From assembly GCA_902636025.1 (NCBI GenBank), contig CACPQG010000001.1, positions 62,001-126,000 of the forward strand: a DNA stretch of 64,000 bases. The letters run 5' to 3'. This stretch comes from an uncultured Pelagibacteraceae bacterium (GTDB taxonomy: Bacteria; Pseudomonadota; Alphaproteobacteria; Pelagibacterales; Pelagibacteraceae). Shown here piece by piece: positions 61,164 through 64,000 of the stretch. The translations under genes were made by a program, and so were the position numbers. The notes under the pieces are model-generated. The model ran no database searches, was not told the DNA's origin, and saw only the letters and a list, made by a program, of their open reading frames with translations. Position 1 is the stretch's first letter. Every line of letters begins with the position of its first letter.

Positions 61164-61982
61164 CTACATTTTTGATTTTTTGTATAAAAATTGAAATTTT
61201 AAAAAAAAATAGATAAATTTTATTACAGCTAAAATAGTCGAAATATTTTTAATAAAAATCTTTCGTCTAAAAATTAAAATATTAATTGGAAAAAAAAGAA
61301 GGTTTTGTAAAAACTGTCTTAATAATTTTAAAATTCTGAAATTTTTAGTTTTAAAATCATATATGTATTCACTATATTTAAAATTAAGATTTTTTAAGAA
61401 TTCAATTTTAATACTTTTTTCTGAGGATTCGCCTACTGAATGGTTTGCAAAAGCTTTATTAATTTGAACCATTTTAAATTTACTTAAACTAATTTTTCTC
61501 ATTAAAAAAATGTCTTCCCAATATAAAAAAAAATCCTCATCAAAAAAACCGATAGTTTTAGTTTTTTTTGTTTCACAAAGCATACATGAGGCATCTAATT
61601 TATTTTTATATATTACTTTTTTTTTATCTCTTTTTTTTTTAAATGATGGTCCAGTAAAAATTATATCTTTATTTAGCTTAAATGCCTGATAGAGATACTT
61701 TATTGATTTTTCGTTAATAATAATGTCGGGTTGTGTAAATAAGAAATATTTTGTTGTTACTTTTGAAATTAAAAAATTTGTAGCTTTGGATAGGCCTAAA
61801 TTTTTATTTGAGTAGAAAAATTTAAATTTTATATCACAATATTTTTTAATATATTTTTTAAAATGTTTATCCGCTGATTGAACAAAGATTATGATTTTGA
61901 AATTTTTATATTGTTTAAGTCCTAAAATTTTTTTTTTGGGTGTTTTGAATAAAGTTAAAATAATAGTAATATCTTTTTGCAT
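61164..61982 (-). CDS. Glycosyltransferase family 2 protein
   Basis: ITIILTLFKTPKKKI, YSNKNLGLSKATNFLISKVTTKYFLFTQPDI, FFDEDFFLYWEDIFLMRKI. Confidence 0.82.
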   Translation of the reverse strand: MQKDITIILTLFKTPKKKILGLKQYKNFKIIIFVQSADKHFKKYIKKYCDIKFKFFYSNKNLGLSKATNFLISKVTTKYFLFTQPDIIINEKSIKYLYQAFKLNKDIIFTGPSFKKKRDKKKVIYKNKLDASCMLCETKKTKTIGFFDEDFFLYWEDIFLMRKISLSKFKMVQINKAFANHSVGESSEKSIKIEFLKNLNFKYSEYIYDFKTKNFRILKLLRQFLQNLLFFPINILIFRRKIFIKNISTILAVIKFIYFFLKFQFLYKKSKM

Positions 61983-62045
61983 TGAAAAAATACGATAATA
62001 CTAGAAAAATCTAAAATAACCATTTTTTTATTATGCATATCAGTT

Positions 62046-62135
62046 TGGCGGAGAGAGTGGGATTCGAACCCACGAAAGAGTCGCCCCTTAACACGCTTTC
62101 CAAGCGTGCGCCTTAAACCGCTCGGCCATCTCTCC
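62046..62135 (-). tRNA. tRNA-Ser (GGA)
   Basis: Minus-strand GGAGAGATGGCCGAGCGG...GCACGC-TTGGAAA-GCGTG, long variable arm, ...TCTCTCCGCCA. Confidence 0.96.
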
Positions 62136-62203
62136 TAATTGACAATTACATATTTATACATATCAATTTATATTCTGAAGTTATAAGATAATACACTAAG
62201 TAT

Positions 62204-63412
62204 ATGAAAAAAATTTTTTATGGAAGAGCTGTATATAATCAACTAGAAATTAATGCTGTTAACAAAGTGCTAAAGGAAGAAAGCTTAACTTTAGTGGACG
62301 GAAAAAATGTTAAAAAATTAGAGAAAGTTGTATCCAATATTTTTGGGAAAAGGTATGCTTTAATGGTAAATTCAGGTTCGTCTGCAAATCTATTAGCTCT
62401 AAGCTCTTTAGGTTTAAAAAAAGGAACTGAAGTTATTACACCTACACTTACGTTTTCTACAACAGTAGCTCCAATTTACCAATTGGGATTAATAGCTAAC
62501 TTTGTTGGTGTTTTGGAAAATAAATTTATTGTAAATCCTGAACAAATAGAGAAGGCAATTAATAAAAATACCTCAGCCATTATGATACCAAATCTTTTAG
62601 GAAATATACCTGATTGGAAGCAAATTCATAAAATTGCAAAAAGACGAAATATTCCAATAATTGAAGACTCTGCAGATACTATAGGTTATACGCTTAATAA
62701 AAAAAATACGGGAAGATTATCAGATATTGTAACAAATAGTTTTTATGCCTCTCACATAATATCTGGTGCGGGTTTTGGTGGAATAGTGTGCTTTAATGAT
62801 TATAAAAAATATAAATATGCTAAATTATTAAGAGGTTGGGGAAGATCCTCTGCTACATTTAATGAGTCAGAAAGCTCAGCTAAAAGATTTAATATAAAAA
62901 TATCTGGGATAGATTATGATAAAAAATATATTTTCAAAGAATTTGGATATAATTTTTTACCATCAGAAGTATCTGCAGCATTTGCTTTAGAGCAGATTAA
63001 AAAGTTAAAAAAAAATATTAAGCTGCGTACATATAATTTTAAAAAATTAAAAAACTTTTTTTCTAAATTTGATAAATACTTTAAACTACCCGAAAATTAC
63101 GAATTTGTGGAAACTCCATGGTTAGCTTTTCCATTAGTCATAATTCCAAATAAAAAATTTAAAAGAAAACAGTTGCAAATTTTTTTTGAAGATAACAATG
63201 TTCAAACAAGAACAATTTTTACAGGGAATATTTTAAAGCAACCTGTTATGTTTAAAAAAAAGTACAAAAAACAATCTGGGTCTGAGTCTGTTGCAAATGA
63301 TGTAATGGAGAACGGAATTCTGATAGGATGTCATCAAGGATTAAAAGATAACGACATAAAGTATATATTTAAGGTTTTTACTAAATTTGTAAATAAATAT
63401 AGTCTTTATTAA
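62204..63412 (+). CDS. DegT/DnrJ/EryC1/StrS family sugar aminotransferase/dehydratase
   Basis: MVNSGSSANLLALSSLG, TPTLTFSTTVAPI, IIEDSADTIGYT, RGWGRSSATF. Confidence 0.88.
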   Translation: MKKIFYGRAVYNQLEINAVNKVLKEESLTLVDGKNVKKLEKVVSNIFGKRYALMVNSGSSANLLALSSLGLKKGTEVITPTLTFSTTVAPIYQLGLIANFVGVLENKFIVNPEQIEKAINKNTSAIMIPNLLGNIPDWKQIHKIAKRRNIPIIEDSADTIGYTLNKKNTGRLSDIVTNSFYASHIISGAGFGGIVCFNDYKKYKYAKLLRGWGRSSATFNESESSAKRFNIKISGIDYDKKYIFKEFGYNFLPSEVSAAFALEQIKKLKKNIKLRTYNFKKLKNFFSKFDKYFKLPENYEFVETPWLAFPLVIIPNKKFKRKQLQIFFEDNNVQTRTIFTGNILKQPVMFKKKYKKQSGSESVANDVMENGILIGCHQGLKDNDIKYIFKVFTKFVNKYSLY

Positions 63413-63419
63413 TAAACAT

Positions 63420-64000
63420 CTAAATTTCGAAGTGCTTAATTGGCCACAATTTATAATTTGAGTTTTTTTTAAACCAATAACTTAAAAATCTTTCTGCTAG
63501 AAAAGCATAAATTCTTATTCGACCATAGTCTTGCTTTTCATTAAAACCAAATTCATTTTCACATTTTTTTAACCATTTAAAAACAGTGCTATAATACTCA
63601 TTTAATAACTCGTATGATTTACATATAAACATATTAAAAGGATTGAATGATCCTTGTGTCTCAACGAATTTTCTGAAATCCTCTTTATTATTTTCATCAA
63701 GTAGATCTATTGCTGTATTTAAATTTCCAAAACCATGATACATGTCAAAGTGCACCTTAACTGTCATTTTTTTTTTAGAAAAAAAAACAAAAGGGTTCTT
63801 AATTAGTTGTCTTTTTCCATGTTTCAAAATTTTGCTGAACTTTGTATTATTAACCAAATATTCATTACCAAGAATAACATCATAATTATTCCAAGATGAA
63901 GGGACCTCATGAAGAATATTTTCATTCAAATTTTGAAAAGTTAAAATCTTTGGATCGTTAACCCAATATCTTCTATAGTGGCAAAATCCAACCCATTTTT
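63420..64000 (-). CDS. DUF4422-type polysaccharide/glycosyltransferase protein (runs off the 3' edge)
   Basis: Frame stays open beyond the ORF-track start: KWVGFCHYRRYWVNDPKILTFQNLNENILHEVPSS...YHGFGNLNTAIDLL...QGSFNPFNMFICKSYELLNEYYSTVFKWL...YGRIRIYAFLAERFLSYWF. Confidence 0.78.
   Translation of the reverse strand, partial: KWVGFCHYRRYWVNDPKILTFQNLNENILHEVPSSWNNYDVILGNEYLVNNTKFSKILKHGKRQLIKNPFVFFSKKKMTVKVHFDMYHGFGNLNTAIDLLDENNKEDFRKFVETQGSFNPFNMFICKSYELLNEYYSTVFKWLKKCENEFGFNEKQDYGRIRIYAFLAERFLSYWFKKNSNYKLWPIKHFEI

Overview
AT-rich, very compact alphaproteobacterial window. Gene content, overlapping genes and base composition suggest a SAR11/Pelagibacterales-like genome; this is an inference, as no database search was run. 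Most of it is core housekeeping: secA 3' end, accA, glcB, recR-ybaB-dnaX, 4.5S RNA, pheA, kdsB, argF/argD, gcrA, kdsD-lptC-lptB, aroA-cmk-rpsA-ihfB-pyrF, trpFBA-accD-folC-trxA, hisG/Z/S, hisD, murA, dcd, rpmH-rnpA-yidD-yidC, argB, dapD/E, truA-fmt-def, aroK/B, cobST, a RegB-like kinase and gyrB. tRNAs for His, Phe, Thr and Ser are present. The parts most worth a second look are: (i) a 15-bp-stem palindromic element inserted in an exonuclease I gene, readable as a stop-free peptide and followed by a poly-A frameshift; (ii) a 1.8 kb mini-island at 29.5-31.4 kb with a C5-methyltransferase remnant and two unknown genes, one carrying tandem AP2-like repeats, next to a phage-type PD-(D/E)XK nuclease; (iii) a translationally coupled HDAC-family deacetylase plus SET-domain methyltransferase pair; (iv) a candidate small RNA opposite and downstream of cspA with its own terminator; (v) three genes each broken by exactly one surplus A in a poly-A run. 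The right edge enters a surface-polysaccharide region.
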